Below, piece after piece: positions 16,743 to 25,705 of a DNA stretch of 62,788 bases. This stretch comes from Clostridia bacterium (lineage in GTDB: Bacteria; Bacillota; Clostridia; Oscillospirales; Acutalibacteraceae). Numbering within the stretch: the stretch's first letter is position 1; every line of letters begins with the position of its first letter. The DNA is taken from contig JAFRLW010000032.1 in assembly GCA_017431035.1 (NCBI GenBank), positions 1 through 62,788 of the forward strand. The letters run 5' to 3'. The notes beneath the pieces are model-generated. The model worked only from the letters and a program-made list of their open reading frames with translations, was not told the DNA's origin and ran no database searches. The translations under genes and the position numbers were made by a program.

Positions 16743-19700
16743 TATTTTGTACCTGCCTTTCTGAGTAAGCCGTAAACATTACTGTAGACGTTTAAGTTTT
16801 TGGAAAGAGTGTTATTCAAAGCGGTGCCTAAGAAAATGTACTCGCCGTTTTGAGAGATGACAAATCCTTCTTTTTGGCTCTCAAAGTAGGTTTCAGCACC
16901 TTCTATATAATTAGAGGTTATCTTTCCGTCAGCCTTGTCGGTATTAACTCCGATATGACTGCCGTCTGTTAGTCCGTTTTCAATTTTAATCAAAGCACCG
17001 TCGCTAAGATAAACCTGTTCATCTCCGCCGGTGATTGCTACTTTACCCGATACGGTAAGAGTGGCGTTCTTGCCCATATAGATAGCGTCGCCGTTGACGG
17101 TAGCGGTGCCTGCCGTAATTTCAACGTCGGTGAGAGAGAGTTTCGCATTTGTGTTTACGAATATAGCACCGCCGCTTTTTGCAGTTGTGCCGCCTATAAT
17201 AGTGGCTTTTTTAATATTTATTGTATTGCCTGAACCGTCGTCGCAAATTGCAGCGCCGTGACCGGGAACGGTTGATTTTGCTGCCTCATAAGTACCGCCA
17301 AATAGGTTTAGCGTACCTTTTCTTACCCAAATTACGCTTCCTTGTGTTGTACCTGTGATTGTCGCTTTACCGTTATATATTTTACCTGTTTTCTCACAGT
17401 CACAAACGGTAAGTTCGGCGCCGGTTGCATTAAGTGCGTAAACACGGTTTGTAGTACCCTTAATGGTATGTCCGTTGAGGCAAAGAACAACATTTGCATT
17501 TTCGGTGTTTATAGTGTGTTGTCCTGCTTCAACATCTGTTGCTAAATAGTAGTGGCCGGTTGTATTCGGGAGGGAAGCGGCATCTGTCCATGCAGTCCAC
17601 TCTACGTCTTCTCCGCATTCTTCACATTTGTGATCTATATGCGGCGGTTTAATAAGCCAAATAGCGTTATTTTCAACCTTTATAGATGCCTTTTCTCTAT
17701 TGCTCTCGAAGTAGTTTTCCGCACCGTCTAAATAGTTAGAGGTTATCTTTCCGTCAGCCTTGTCGGTATTAACTCCGATATGACTGCCGTCTGTTAACCC
17801 GTTTTCAATTTTAATCAAAGCGCCGTCGCCAAGATAAACCTGTTCCTTTCCGCCGGTGATTGCTACTTTACCCGATACGGTAAGAGTGGCGTTCTTGCCC
17901 AAACTGATAGCGTCGCCGTTGTCGGTTGCGGTGCCTGCCGTTATTTCTACGTCAGTTAGAGAGAGCTTCGCATTTGTATTTACGAATATAGCACCGCCGC
18001 TTTTTGCAGTTGTGCCGCCGATAATTTTGGCGTTTTTAATGTTTATGGTATTGCCTGAACCGTCGTCGCAAATCGTAGCGCCGTGACCGGGAACGGTTGA
18101 TTTTGCCGCCACGTAAGTACCGCCAAATAGGTTTAGCGTACCTTTTCTTACCCAGAATACGCTACCTTGTGTAGTTCCGGTAATAGTTTCTTTGCTGTTA
18201 TATACTTTACCTGTTTTCTCACAGTCACAAACGGTGAGTTTTGCGTTTTCGGCATTAACAGCATATACACGGTTGCCGGTACCTTTAACGGTGTGACCGT
18301 TAAGGCAAAGAACAACGTTTGTGCCTTCGGTATTTATTGAGTTTTGGTCAGTTTCAACGTCTGCTGCTAAATAGTAGTGACCGGTTGTGGTCGGGAGGGA
18401 AGTGGCGCTCTCCCAAGCAATCCACTCAACGTCCTCTCCGCACTCGTCACACTTGTGGGTGTTCTTATGCTCTTCGGCGGTGCTTGAGCCGTCGTCAAGA
18501 TAGATAGCACCCGATTTAACCGCTATACTATAGCCCTCTTTTTCACTTGCAAAGAAGTTTTCAGAGCCTGATAGGTAGTTGGTGGTGATTTTGCCCTCTG
18601 CATCAGCGGTATTAACACCGATATGGCTGTCGTCAGCGACGTCACCTGCTAATGTGATATAAGAGCCTTCACCAAGATAAACCTGACTATCTCCGCCGCT
18701 GATCTTAACAAGACCTGAAACAGAAACGCCGACACTTTTAGCAACATAAATAGCGTCGCCATTTTCTGTGGCTTTGCCTGATGTTATATTGACGTTTTCT
18801 AAAACAAGTTTTCCGCCGGTTCCTTTGTATATCGCACCGCCGCTTTTTGCAGTTGTGCCGCCGATAATTTTGGCGTTTTTAATGCTTATGGTGTTGCCTG
18901 AACCGTCGTCGCAAATCGCCGCACCGTGACCGGGAACGGTTGATTTTGCCGCCTCGTAAGTACCGCCAAATAGGTTTAGCGTACCTTTTCTTACCCAGAA
19001 TACGCTACCTTGTGTAGTTCCGGTAATAGTTTCTTTACCGTTATATACTTTACCTGTTTTCTCACAGTCACAAACGGTGAGTTTTGCGTTTTCGGCATTA
19101 ACAGCATATACACGGTTGCTGGTACCTTTAACGGTGTGTCCGTTAAGGCAAAGAACTACGTTTTGGTTATCTGTGTTTATACTCTTTTGCTCTGTTTCAA
19201 CGTCAACAGCCAAGTAGTAGTGACCGGTTGTAGTCGGGAGAGAAGTTTCGTCATCCCATGCTTCCCAAGTAACGTCTTCTCCGCACTCGTCGCACTTGTG
19301 TTCGTTCTTGTGCGCCTCAACAACTTTATTCTCGTCATAGAGGTAGAGCGCACCTGACTTGTTTACTACAATGTGGTTTTCTTTTTGACTTTCGAAATAG
19401 GTTTCAATGCCGTCATAATAGTTTGTTGAAATCTTTCCGTTCGGGGTATCGGTGGTAACGCCTATATGGCTTCCGCTTGTGAGCGCACCGCCGAGTTTAA
19501 TGAGCGCGCCGTCAGCGAGATAAACCTGGGCATCGTCTCCGCCCGAGATTTCAACTCTGCCTGAAAGGGTGAGGGTTGTGCCTTTTTCCATATAAATGGC
19601 GTCGCCCTTCTTATCCGCTATACCATCTTTCAGAACAACATTTGTGAGGCTTACATCAGCGCTTTTGACAGCGATAATACCGCCGTTCTGGTCGGTAAAT

Positions 19701-22700
19701 CCGCCTTTGAGCGTAGCGTCCTTGATGTTTATGGCGTTTCCACTTGATCCGTCTTCGCAGATAATACCGCCTGATCCGGGTAACATTGCCGTGGTTCCCT
19801 CATAGGTACCGCCTGAAAGATTGAGTGTACCTTTGCGTACCCAGAACACACCGCCCTGTGTGGTTCCGAAGTTTCCGGAAGTCTTTCCGTTATACATTTT
19901 GCCGCTGTCTGTGCAGTCGCAAACGGTGAGTTTTGCATTTGTACCGTTTACGGCGTATACACGGTTAGATGTACCTTTAACGGTGTGACCGTTGAGACAG
20001 AGGACAACATTCTGATTGTCGCCTATCGTCTTTTGAACCGTGGAAACATCTGTTGCGAGGTAGTAGTGACCTGTCTCGGTCGGGAGGGAACTGTCGTCTT
20101 CCCAAGCCTCCCAGGTGACACTCTCACCGCATTCCGCACATTTGTGGTTAGACTTGTGTTCGTCGGGTTTAACCGAGCCGTTATCTAGGAAGAGACAACC
20201 GTTCTTGCGTTTGATTGTGTATCCCGATTTCTGGCTCTCAAAGTAATCTATCGCGCCGTCAACATAGTTGGTCGTGAATTTTCCTGAAAGGGTTGCGGTT
20301 GTTACGCCTATATGGCTTCCGCTTGTGAGCGCACCGCCCAACTTGATATATGCGCCGTCAGCGAGGTAAACCTGCGCTTTGGAACCGCCTGTAATGTTAA
20401 CATTGCCTGAAACTGTAAGGGTTGTGCCTTTATCCATATAAACGGCGTCGCCCTTGCCCGCGGCTTTTCCTGCCTTAATTGTGACATCTTTAAGTGATGT
20501 AGCCGCACTCTTGATGTACATTACGCCGCCGTCCTTATCGGTGGGACCGCCTATAAGGGTTGCGCCGGAAATGTTAATTGTGTTAGCGCTTCCGTCCTCG
20601 CAGATTAAGGAACCGAGTCCTGGCAGAGTGGCTGTTGTCGCCTGATATGTTCCGCCGAAGATGTTGAGTTCGCCGTTGCGTACCCAGAAGACGCTGCCCT
20701 GGGTGGTGCCGAAGCTTCCGGAGGTCTTTCCGTTGTAAATCTTACCGTTGCCTGCGCAGTCGCAAACTGTGAGCTTAGCGTCTGTGCCGTTTACGGCATA
20801 TACGCGGTTGCCGGAGCCTTTTACGGTATATCCGTTGAGGCAGAGAACAACATCCTGATTGTCGGTTATATTCTGCTGCGGCGTTTCAACATTACTGCAA
20901 AGGTAATAGTGACCGCTCTCGGTAGGCAGGGAGTTTGTGCTTATCCACGGTGTCCAGGTAACCTCTCCGCCGCAATGGTCACAGAGGTGAGTTGTCTTGT
21001 GCGGGGTCGCAGTCGTGTTCTTACTGAGGAAGAGGTAAGTCGCCGCTTTTGATACCGTGTAAGCCGGGTCGGAACTTACAAAGTATTTCTCGGCGCCGCT
21101 TGTGTAGTTGCTTGTAAATCTTCCGCCCGCGGTAGCGGATTCAAGAACAAACCGGCTTCCGTCGGTCAGCGGGTTTTTACTGTCAAGGTAGACATAAGCG
21201 CCGCTTTCAAGGTATAGGTCGCTCTTTCCTGAACTTCCTATATTTACCTTTCCGGAAACATACAGTTTTGAACTGTACTTCATATATACTGCGTTGCCTT
21301 TTCCGGTATCGGTTTGACCTGAAATAACGGTTGTGTTTTCAAGTCTTAAAATTGTATTTGCGCCGGCGCCCATATAAATTGCGCCGCCGTTCTTACTGGT
21401 CCTGCCGCCTTTAATGGTAGCGTTTTTAATGGTTACTTCAACATTACTGTTCGTGGCAATTACGGGTCCGACATTGTCTGCCTTTCCGGTAGGCGCCTCG
21501 TAGGTGCCGCCGAAAAGCTTAATTGATCCGTAGCGTCCCCAGATTATAGCGCCCTGCGTTGTGCCGAGATTTCCGGCATAGGTTGAGTACATCTTACCTG
21601 TGCCGACACAGTCGTGAATGGTAAGAGATGCGCCTTGCTCAAATAAAGCGTAGATACGTTTTCCTGCCGCGCGAACTTTGTGACCGTTGAGGCAGAGAAC
21701 AACGTTCTGATTTGCGAGAATGCTCGCCTGCGTCGGGAATACATCTCCGCAGAGGTAGTAGTGACCCGTAGTCTTCGGGAGTGAAGAACCGTTGGTCCAG
21801 GGTATCCAGTTTACATTAGCGCCGCAGTCTCCGCAGGTGTGGTTGCTGTTGTGCGGAGTTACGGGGTTTGTAAACTTGCGTCCTACTACATATATATATT
21901 TAGCCTTGCCTGTGTGGTCAACCCACGCTTGAATACGGTCGCCGACTCTGAGCGTAGTTTCTTCACCGATATGATCATTGTAGGTTTCGGTAACATTATA
22001 TATCTTGCAGTCTTCGGCAAGGTCAATATCGTATTCTTTGCCGTAGTCTTTGGCTGTGACAGAGTTTTTCTTAACATGTATAACATCGTTACTTACAAAT
22101 TTTTCTACATCGTACCAGCTTCCCTGAGAAGTGTAGATTTTACCGGGTGTTACAAGTTCCGTAACAACATTACCCGAGAAACGAAGTCCCATTGTGCGAG
22201 ACGCGATTTCGTCCATCTTGTTTGCTATATCGGCGTTCGCGACAAGTATTTCCTCCGTTTTACCGTCATGACACATAATAAAGTGGAAATAGCCGTCGGC
22301 TTCGCGTTTTCTCGTGCTGACCTTCTTGGTACTGTCCCACATACGGTATGCGTTCCAATAGATATCGCATTTTTCACGGCGAACTACTACAAATACTACT
22401 ACAACCCTACCGGTCGCGTCGGTAAAGCCCTGTATTCTGTCGGTGGTCTGGAGTTCTGTAACCTCGCCGATAAATTCCTTGTGGTTTTCACTTACATTGT
22501 ATACTTCGCAGTCGGGGTCAAGAACAAGGTTGAATTGTTTTCCGTTGTCGTATGCCGTCTTGCTGTGTTTTTCCGCCATAAACTGAAGACCGTCCATAGA
22601 CATAACATCAGCCCAGGATGCAACAGATTTACCGCCGGTGCATTTTGTAGGAGAAACGTATTCTATTGCATATCCGTCGTCATCAAAATTAAGACCGCAA

Positions 22701-23524
22701 CAACGGCTTCCTACGCTGTCAATTTTGCTTGCAAGTTGTCTGTCTTTGACTTTAACATCAACCTGCTGACCGCGAACAGCCATATTGAAATGATATACGC
22801 CGTCGGCGTCCGGCTCGCGGGTAGTCGCCTTATACTTGGAGTCGTATTTTCTCTCAATATTCCAATAAATAGGTGTAATTTTCGCGCGTTTTACTATGTA
22901 AACGGCATAAATACTTTCGTCTTTATTAAGAATGACTGAAATTTGGTCTTTCTTTTCAATAGATTCAAGTTTAACCGGTAAACCGGCGCTGTCACCGGCT
23001 TGAAGTGAAACGTCGAGAATAGGCGTGGTGGTTTTAACCTTTATGGTTTTTTCATCACCCATAAACGTAGCAGAGGAGTTGACGGTGATTTCCGTACCTT
23101 TTACCTCTTCAACGTACATTTTTCTGAAAAGGAAACCGCCGCTTATCTCGTCTATTGGTACAATATCGGTTATGTTTCTTGTCTTTTCGTCTATAACAAG
23201 ACCCATAGCGTCGTTGTTATCAATTTTGTTTACAACGGTAAGCGAACGAATTTTACGTTCGGACGGTCTTCCGTCAACACAGAAAAGAACGTGATAATAA
23301 CCGTCTTCAGTACTGAGTTCTCTGCCGGAAGCTCCGCCCTGACCTTGACCGTAGTAAACCAGACGGTCAATATTCCAATAAATCTTATTGGCGGAAGCGT
23401 CAGTATCGGTATTGTCGGCAGTGAGGTTGACGATTAGTATAGTTGCGGCAACAGCCACAGCAATAACCGCCAAAACTATTCCGGCAATAATCCATAATTT
23501 TTTGTTTTTTAAGTTAATTTTCAT
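16742..23524 (-). CDS. Giant membrane-anchored repeat protein A (2260 residues)
   Basis: ATG 23524 follows GGAGGA and overlaps the upstream stop (ATGA). Residues about 8-34 are one hydrophobic segment (LWIIAGIVLAVIAVAVAATI), an uncleaved signal anchor. Three ~170-residue repeats follow (about 45-215, 216-385, 386-555), opening IYWNIDRL, IYWNIERK and IYWNAYRM. Six ~280-residue units then start near residues 560, 845, 1125, 1407, 1687 and 1964. Each has H.C..CG, W..W, TGHYYL, VVLCLNGHTVKG, (V)CDC or HDC, rungs like GGTYEA and GGAI, QVYL and GSHIGV. The Gly-rich rungs indicate a right-handed beta-helix, and the clustered Cys/His suggest metal sites or disulfides. A short tail (YGLLRKAGTK) replaces any LPXTG signal. 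The likely role is a surface adhesin, scaffold or glycan-binding stalk for the lipoprotein encoded next. No enzyme motif is evident. Confidence 0.88.
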   Translation of the reverse strand: MKINLKNKKLWIIAGIVLAVIAVAVAATILIVNLTADNTDTDASANKIYWNIDRLVYYGQGQGGASGRELSTEDGYYHVLFCVDGRPSERKIRSLTVVNKIDNNDAMGLVIDEKTRNITDIVPIDEISGGFLFRKMYVEEVKGTEITVNSSATFMGDEKTIKVKTTTPILDVSLQAGDSAGLPVKLESIEKKDQISVILNKDESIYAVYIVKRAKITPIYWNIERKYDSKYKATTREPDADGVYHFNMAVRGQQVDVKVKDRQLASKIDSVGSRCCGLNFDDDGYAIEYVSPTKCTGGKSVASWADVMSMDGLQFMAEKHSKTAYDNGKQFNLVLDPDCEVYNVSENHKEFIGEVTELQTTDRIQGFTDATGRVVVVFVVVRREKCDIYWNAYRMWDSTKKVSTRKREADGYFHFIMCHDGKTEEILVANADIANKMDEIASRTMGLRFSGNVVTELVTPGKIYTSQGSWYDVEKFVSNDVIHVKKNSVTAKDYGKEYDIDLAEDCKIYNVTETYNDHIGEETTLRVGDRIQAWVDHTGKAKYIYVVGRKFTNPVTPHNSNHTCGDCGANVNWIPWTNGSSLPKTTGHYYLCGDVFPTQASILANQNVVLCLNGHKVRAAGKRIYALFEQGASLTIHDCVGTGKMYSTYAGNLGTTQGAIIWGRYGSIKLFGGTYEAPTGKADNVGPVIATNSNVEVTIKNATIKGGRTSKNGGAIYMGAGANTILRLENTTVISGQTDTGKGNAVYMKYSSKLYVSGKVNIGSSGKSDLYLESGAYVYLDSKNPLTDGSRFVLESATAGGRFTSNYTSGAEKYFVSSDPAYTVSKAATYLFLSKNTTATPHKTTHLCDHCGGEVTWTPWISTNSLPTESGHYYLCSNVETPQQNITDNQDVVLCLNGYTVKGSGNRVYAVNGTDAKLTVCDCAGNGKIYNGKTSGSFGTTQGSVFWVRNGELNIFGGTYQATTATLPGLGSLICEDGSANTINISGATLIGGPTDKDGGVMYIKSAATSLKDVTIKAGKAAGKGDAVYMDKGTTLTVSGNVNITGGSKAQVYLADGAYIKLGGALTSGSHIGVTTATLSGKFTTNYVDGAIDYFESQKSGYTIKRKNGCLFLDNGSVKPDEHKSNHKCAECGESVTWEAWEDDSSLPTETGHYYLATDVSTVQKTIGDNQNVVLCLNGHTVKGTSNRVYAVNGTNAKLTVCDCTDSGKMYNGKTSGNFGTTQGGVFWVRKGTLNLSGGTYEGTTAMLPGSGGIICEDGSSGNAINIKDATLKGGFTDQNGGIIAVKSADVSLTNVVLKDGIADKKGDAIYMEKGTTLTLSGRVEISGGDDAQVYLADGALIKLGGALTSGSHIGVTTDTPNGKISTNYYDGIETYFESQKENHIVVNKSGALYLYDENKVVEAHKNEHKCDECGEDVTWEAWDDETSLPTTTGHYYLAVDVETEQKSINTDNQNVVLCLNGHTVKGTSNRVYAVNAENAKLTVCDCEKTGKVYNGKETITGTTQGSVFWVRKGTLNLFGGTYEAAKSTVPGHGAAICDDGSGNTISIKNAKIIGGTTAKSGGAIYKGTGGKLVLENVNITSGKATENGDAIYVAKSVGVSVSGLVKISGGDSQVYLGEGSYITLAGDVADDSHIGVNTADAEGKITTNYLSGSENFFASEKEGYSIAVKSGAIYLDDGSSTAEEHKNTHKCDECGEDVEWIAWESATSLPTTTGHYYLAADVETDQNSINTEGTNVVLCLNGHTVKGTGNRVYAVNAENAKLTVCDCEKTGKVYNSKETITGTTQGSVFWVRKGTLNLFGGTYVAAKSTVPGHGATICDDGSGNTINIKNAKIIGGTTAKSGGAIFVNTNAKLSLTDVEITAGTATDNGDAISLGKNATLTVSGKVAITGGKEQVYLGDGALIKIENGLTDGSHIGVNTDKADGKITSNYLDGAENYFESNREKASIKVENNAIWLIKPPHIDHKCEECGEDVEWTAWTDAASLPNTTGHYYLATDVEAGQHTINTENANVVLCLNGHTIKGTTNRVYALNATGAELTVCDCEKTGKIYNGKATITGTTQGSVIWVRKGTLNLFGGTYEAAKSTVPGHGAAICDDGSGNTINIKKATIIGGTTAKSGGAIFVNTNAKLSLTDVEITAGTATVNGDAIYMGKNATLTVSGKVAITGGDEQVYLSDGALIKIENGLTDGSHIGVNTDKADGKITSNYIEGAETYFESQKEGFVISQNGEYIFLGTALNNTLSKNLNVYSNVYGLLRKAGTK
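16830..21850 (-). repeat. Six tandem ~840-bp coding repeats, last three nearly identical
   Basis: The H.C..CG motifs lie near 21840, 20990, 20150, 19300, 18460 and 17630. Units 4-6 (19.3-16.8 kb) share long DNA blocks with few differences, for example around 18100-18250 versus 18940-19090, and 16910-17020 versus 17730-17850. Units 1-3 are more diverged. This points to recent duplication or gene conversion at the C-terminal end. Confidence 0.88.
21870..23390 (-). repeat. Three ~510-bp coding repeats (YWN domain) of giant A
   Basis: YWN-type openings are encoded near 23386, 22873 and 22363, a period of about 510 bp. Two copies end with a (D)CE/KIYNV motif, followed by a (R)IQ(A/G)(W/F) segment. 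The same three-copy block occurs in giant B. Confidence 0.75.
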
Positions 23525-24426
23525 ATGGTATCCTCCGATTTGTCACAGTCGGTAAGAAAAGCGTCGCTGGTCATGTATTCAAACATTTCTTTAGCATATC
23601 GCATTTTCATATTTCTGATTTCAATAGGAACAAAATCGCGTTCGCCGGGAACTTCATAGTTATAAAGTCCGTCATATCCGCTGTTTTTAAGCGCTTTGAT
23701 AAAATCTACCCAGTCAACACGGTGTCCCTCTTTGCCGGAGTAGGGGAATAGATGCTGGTCTTCGTTTCCGGCATTGCCGTTGACATGAAGCGCTTTTATT
23801 CTGCCTTCGGCATTTTTGAAGAACTCCTCAAAGGTTTGTTCTACGTGGCCTAGTCCTACACTGCGGTTCAGGTGTCCTGTATCGAGGCAAATACCAAGAT
23901 GAGGCGAGTCATCACAGTCGTGAATATAGCGCATTATATAGTCGCTTTTTTCGGTGTTCGGGTTTTGAACAATGTTTTCAAGGCAAAGAACAATATCTCT
24001 GTCGCCTATATACTCAAGCAATTCTTTAAGGCGGGCAAGTTGTTTAGCATAAATCTTTTTAAGACCTTTTGTGCGTTTTTTGCCCTTAAAGTTGCCCGAA
24101 ATGTGTATAACCATATGTTTTACACCGACAGCTTCAAGAAAATCAATGTTCTTCTTTAGCAGTTCAAGCGGCTCGTCGCCAAGATACGGGTGATGGAATA
24201 AAAGATGTCCCTGGCTGATTTCAAAATCACGCTCTTTTGCGTAATCGTGTATTTTCTTAGCCTCAGCCATATATTCTTCACGGGGAAGGTTTATGTATGG
24301 AGTGGTGAAAACGTCGGGGTATTCCATAGCGTGATAACCCATTTCAATAAAACGGTCTATCGCGCCGTATATACCGAGTTCCTTGTAAATGCCTCCCCAA
24401 ATTGAAAGTATGAATTTGTTTTCCAT
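23521..24426 (-). CDS. Sugar-phosphate isomerase/epimerase-type TIM-barrel protein
   Basis: A 301-residue protein of the xylose-isomerase-like TIM-barrel (AP endonuclease 2) superfamily. Visible marks are the start LSIWGGIYKELGIYGAIDRFIEMGYHAMEYP, VLCLENIVQNP (a metal-ligand Glu), HLGICLDTGHLNRS (Asp/His ligands), KALHVNGNAG (His) and a late GLYNYEVPGERDF (Glu). Members isomerise or epimerise sugars and cyclitols, or oxidise them with partners. No signal peptide is present, so it is cytoplasmic. It lies 27 bases after dgoD, and its stop overlaps the start of giant A by four bases, placing it inside this operon. A role in supplying or processing a sugar acid for DgoD is an inference from position only. 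Confidence 0.75.
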   Translation of the reverse strand: MENKFILSIWGGIYKELGIYGAIDRFIEMGYHAMEYPDVFTTPYINLPREEYMAEAKKIHDYAKERDFEISQGHLLFHHPYLGDEPLELLKKNIDFLEAVGVKHMVIHISGNFKGKKRTKGLKKIYAKQLARLKELLEYIGDRDIVLCLENIVQNPNTEKSDYIMRYIHDCDDSPHLGICLDTGHLNRSVGLGHVEQTFEEFFKNAEGRIKALHVNGNAGNEDQHLFPYSGKEGHRVDWVDFIKALKNSGYDGLYNYEVPGERDFVPIEIRNMKMRYAKEMFEYMTSDAFLTDCDKSEDTI

Positions 24427-24453
24427 AAATAACGCTCCTTAAAGACAGGGAAA

Positions 24454-25629
24454 TTACCACTCGGCAACCGTTCCGTCAAAGTTTCTCCAAATCGGGTTTT
24501 TCCAGGTTTCGTTGTATTCCTCGGCAACCTGTTTTACAAACTCTTCGTTTATCTCAATGCCGAGTCCCGGCTTGTCGTTTATATCAATGAAACCGTTGTT
24601 GTATTTGAAAACGGTCGGGTCAACAAGATAGTCGGCAAGAGGATTGCTGACATCCGTTCCGTCAATTCCGGCTTTGTTGTAGTGGATACCGAGGCTCTGT
24701 TCTTGAATAAATGCATTAGGTGTGCAGCAGTCAAGTTGAACACAAGCGCTGAGCGCAATAGGTCCAAGCGGACAATGCGGTGCAACCGCAACGTCATATG
24801 CCTCAGCCATAGCGGCGATCTTTTTACACTCCGAGATACCGCCTGCGTGAGAAAGGTCGGGTTGAATAACGTCAACATAGCCTTCTTGTAAAAGGGTTTT
24901 GAAGTCCCAGCGTGAGAACATACGCTCACCCGTGGCAATAGGTGTAGAGGTGTATTTTGCAATCTCACGGAAAGCCTCTTTGTTTTCAATAAGTACCGGC
25001 TCTTCAATGAACATAAGATGATACTTATCAAGTTCTTTTGCAAGAACTTTAGCCATAGATTTATGAACTCTGCCGTGGAAGTCAACGGCGATATCGAGTT
25101 TCATACCGAGTGCGTCACGTATAGCGGCAACACGTTCAACCGTTGCGTCTATCTTATCAAAAGTGTCTATGTAGTGAACTTCCTCAGTGGCGTTCATTTT
25201 AATAGCGGGGTAACCTTCGTTATATGCCTCAATGGCAGAGTTTTTAATATCGGAGGGACGGTCGCCGCCTATCCACCTGTAAACCTTTAGTTTATCTCTG
25301 CAAAGTCCGCCGAGAAGATTGTAAACAGGAGTATTAAGCGCCTTGCCCTTAATATCCCAAAGCGCTTGGTCAATACCTGCGATAGCGCTCATCACTTCAG
25401 GTCCGCCACGATAAAATCCCGTGCGGTACATAACCTGCCAATGATCTTCTATCTTCATCGGGTCTTTGCCGATTAGGTAATTTCTAAACTCTTCTACCGC
25501 TGTTCTGACGGTGTCGGCACGACCCTCAACAACAGGCTCACCCCAACCGCTTATACCCTCATCGGTTTCTATTTTTAAGAATAACCAACGGGGTGGAAGT
25601 TTATAAAGTTTCATGTCTGTGATCTTCAT
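24454..25629 (-). CDS. dgoD: D-galactonate dehydratase-like enzyme (enolase superfamily)
   Basis: The frame is open from 25671, but the ATG at 25629 (MKITDMKLYKLPPRW) has an AGAGGA site in front and matches the known enzyme's start, giving 391 residues. Similarity to DgoD runs end to end: LKIETDEGISGWGEPV, HWQVMYRTGFYRGGP, SAIAGIDQALWDIKGKALN, VDFHGR, FIEEPV, GERMFSRWDFK, QPDLSHAGGISECKK, APHCPLGPIALSA, QEQSLGIHYNK and the end NFDGTVAEW. The acidic metal ligands (D in DFHGR, E in IEEPV, E in GERMFS) and the His of APHCPLG are present. The reaction is D-galactonate to 2-keto-3-deoxygalactonate. The downstream kinase and aldolase are about 21 kb away (46564-48246). This gene heads the operon that includes giant A. 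Confidence 0.88.
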   Translation of the reverse strand: MKITDMKLYKLPPRWLFLKIETDEGISGWGEPVVEGRADTVRTAVEEFRNYLIGKDPMKIEDHWQVMYRTGFYRGGPEVMSAIAGIDQALWDIKGKALNTPVYNLLGGLCRDKLKVYRWIGGDRPSDIKNSAIEAYNEGYPAIKMNATEEVHYIDTFDKIDATVERVAAIRDALGMKLDIAVDFHGRVHKSMAKVLAKELDKYHLMFIEEPVLIENKEAFREIAKYTSTPIATGERMFSRWDFKTLLQEGYVDVIQPDLSHAGGISECKKIAAMAEAYDVAVAPHCPLGPIALSACVQLDCCTPNAFIQEQSLGIHYNKAGIDGTDVSNPLADYLVDPTVFKYNNGFIDINDKPGLGIEINEEFVKQVAEEYNETWKNPIWRNFDGTVAEW

Positions 25630-25675
25630 AAAAATGTCCTCTTTTATAAATGAAAAATAATTCTTTTGCATAGTA

Positions 25676-25705
25676 ATTATAATATAATATACAAGACTCT
25701 TTCAA
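25676..25705 (-). promoter_or_regulatory. Sigma-A promoter of the dgoD operon
   Basis: On the - strand TTGAAA (25705-25700), an 18-base spacer and TATAAT (25681-25676) precede the dgoD start by about 47 bases. The operon it would drive extends to the terminator at 15200, about 10.5 kb. Confidence 0.6.

Noticed and set aside
16830-21850. Regularly spaced repeats considered as a CRISPR array or tandem satellite
   Set aside because: The period is ~840 bp and the frame is kept, so these are protein repeats. No short direct repeats with unique spacers exist in the window.
21839-22939. A 366-codon open frame on the + strand inside giant A
   Set aside because: Shadow of the repeated coding strand. 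The product is Tyr/Phe/Val-rich without a motif or ribosome binding site, and similar shadows recur at each repeat.
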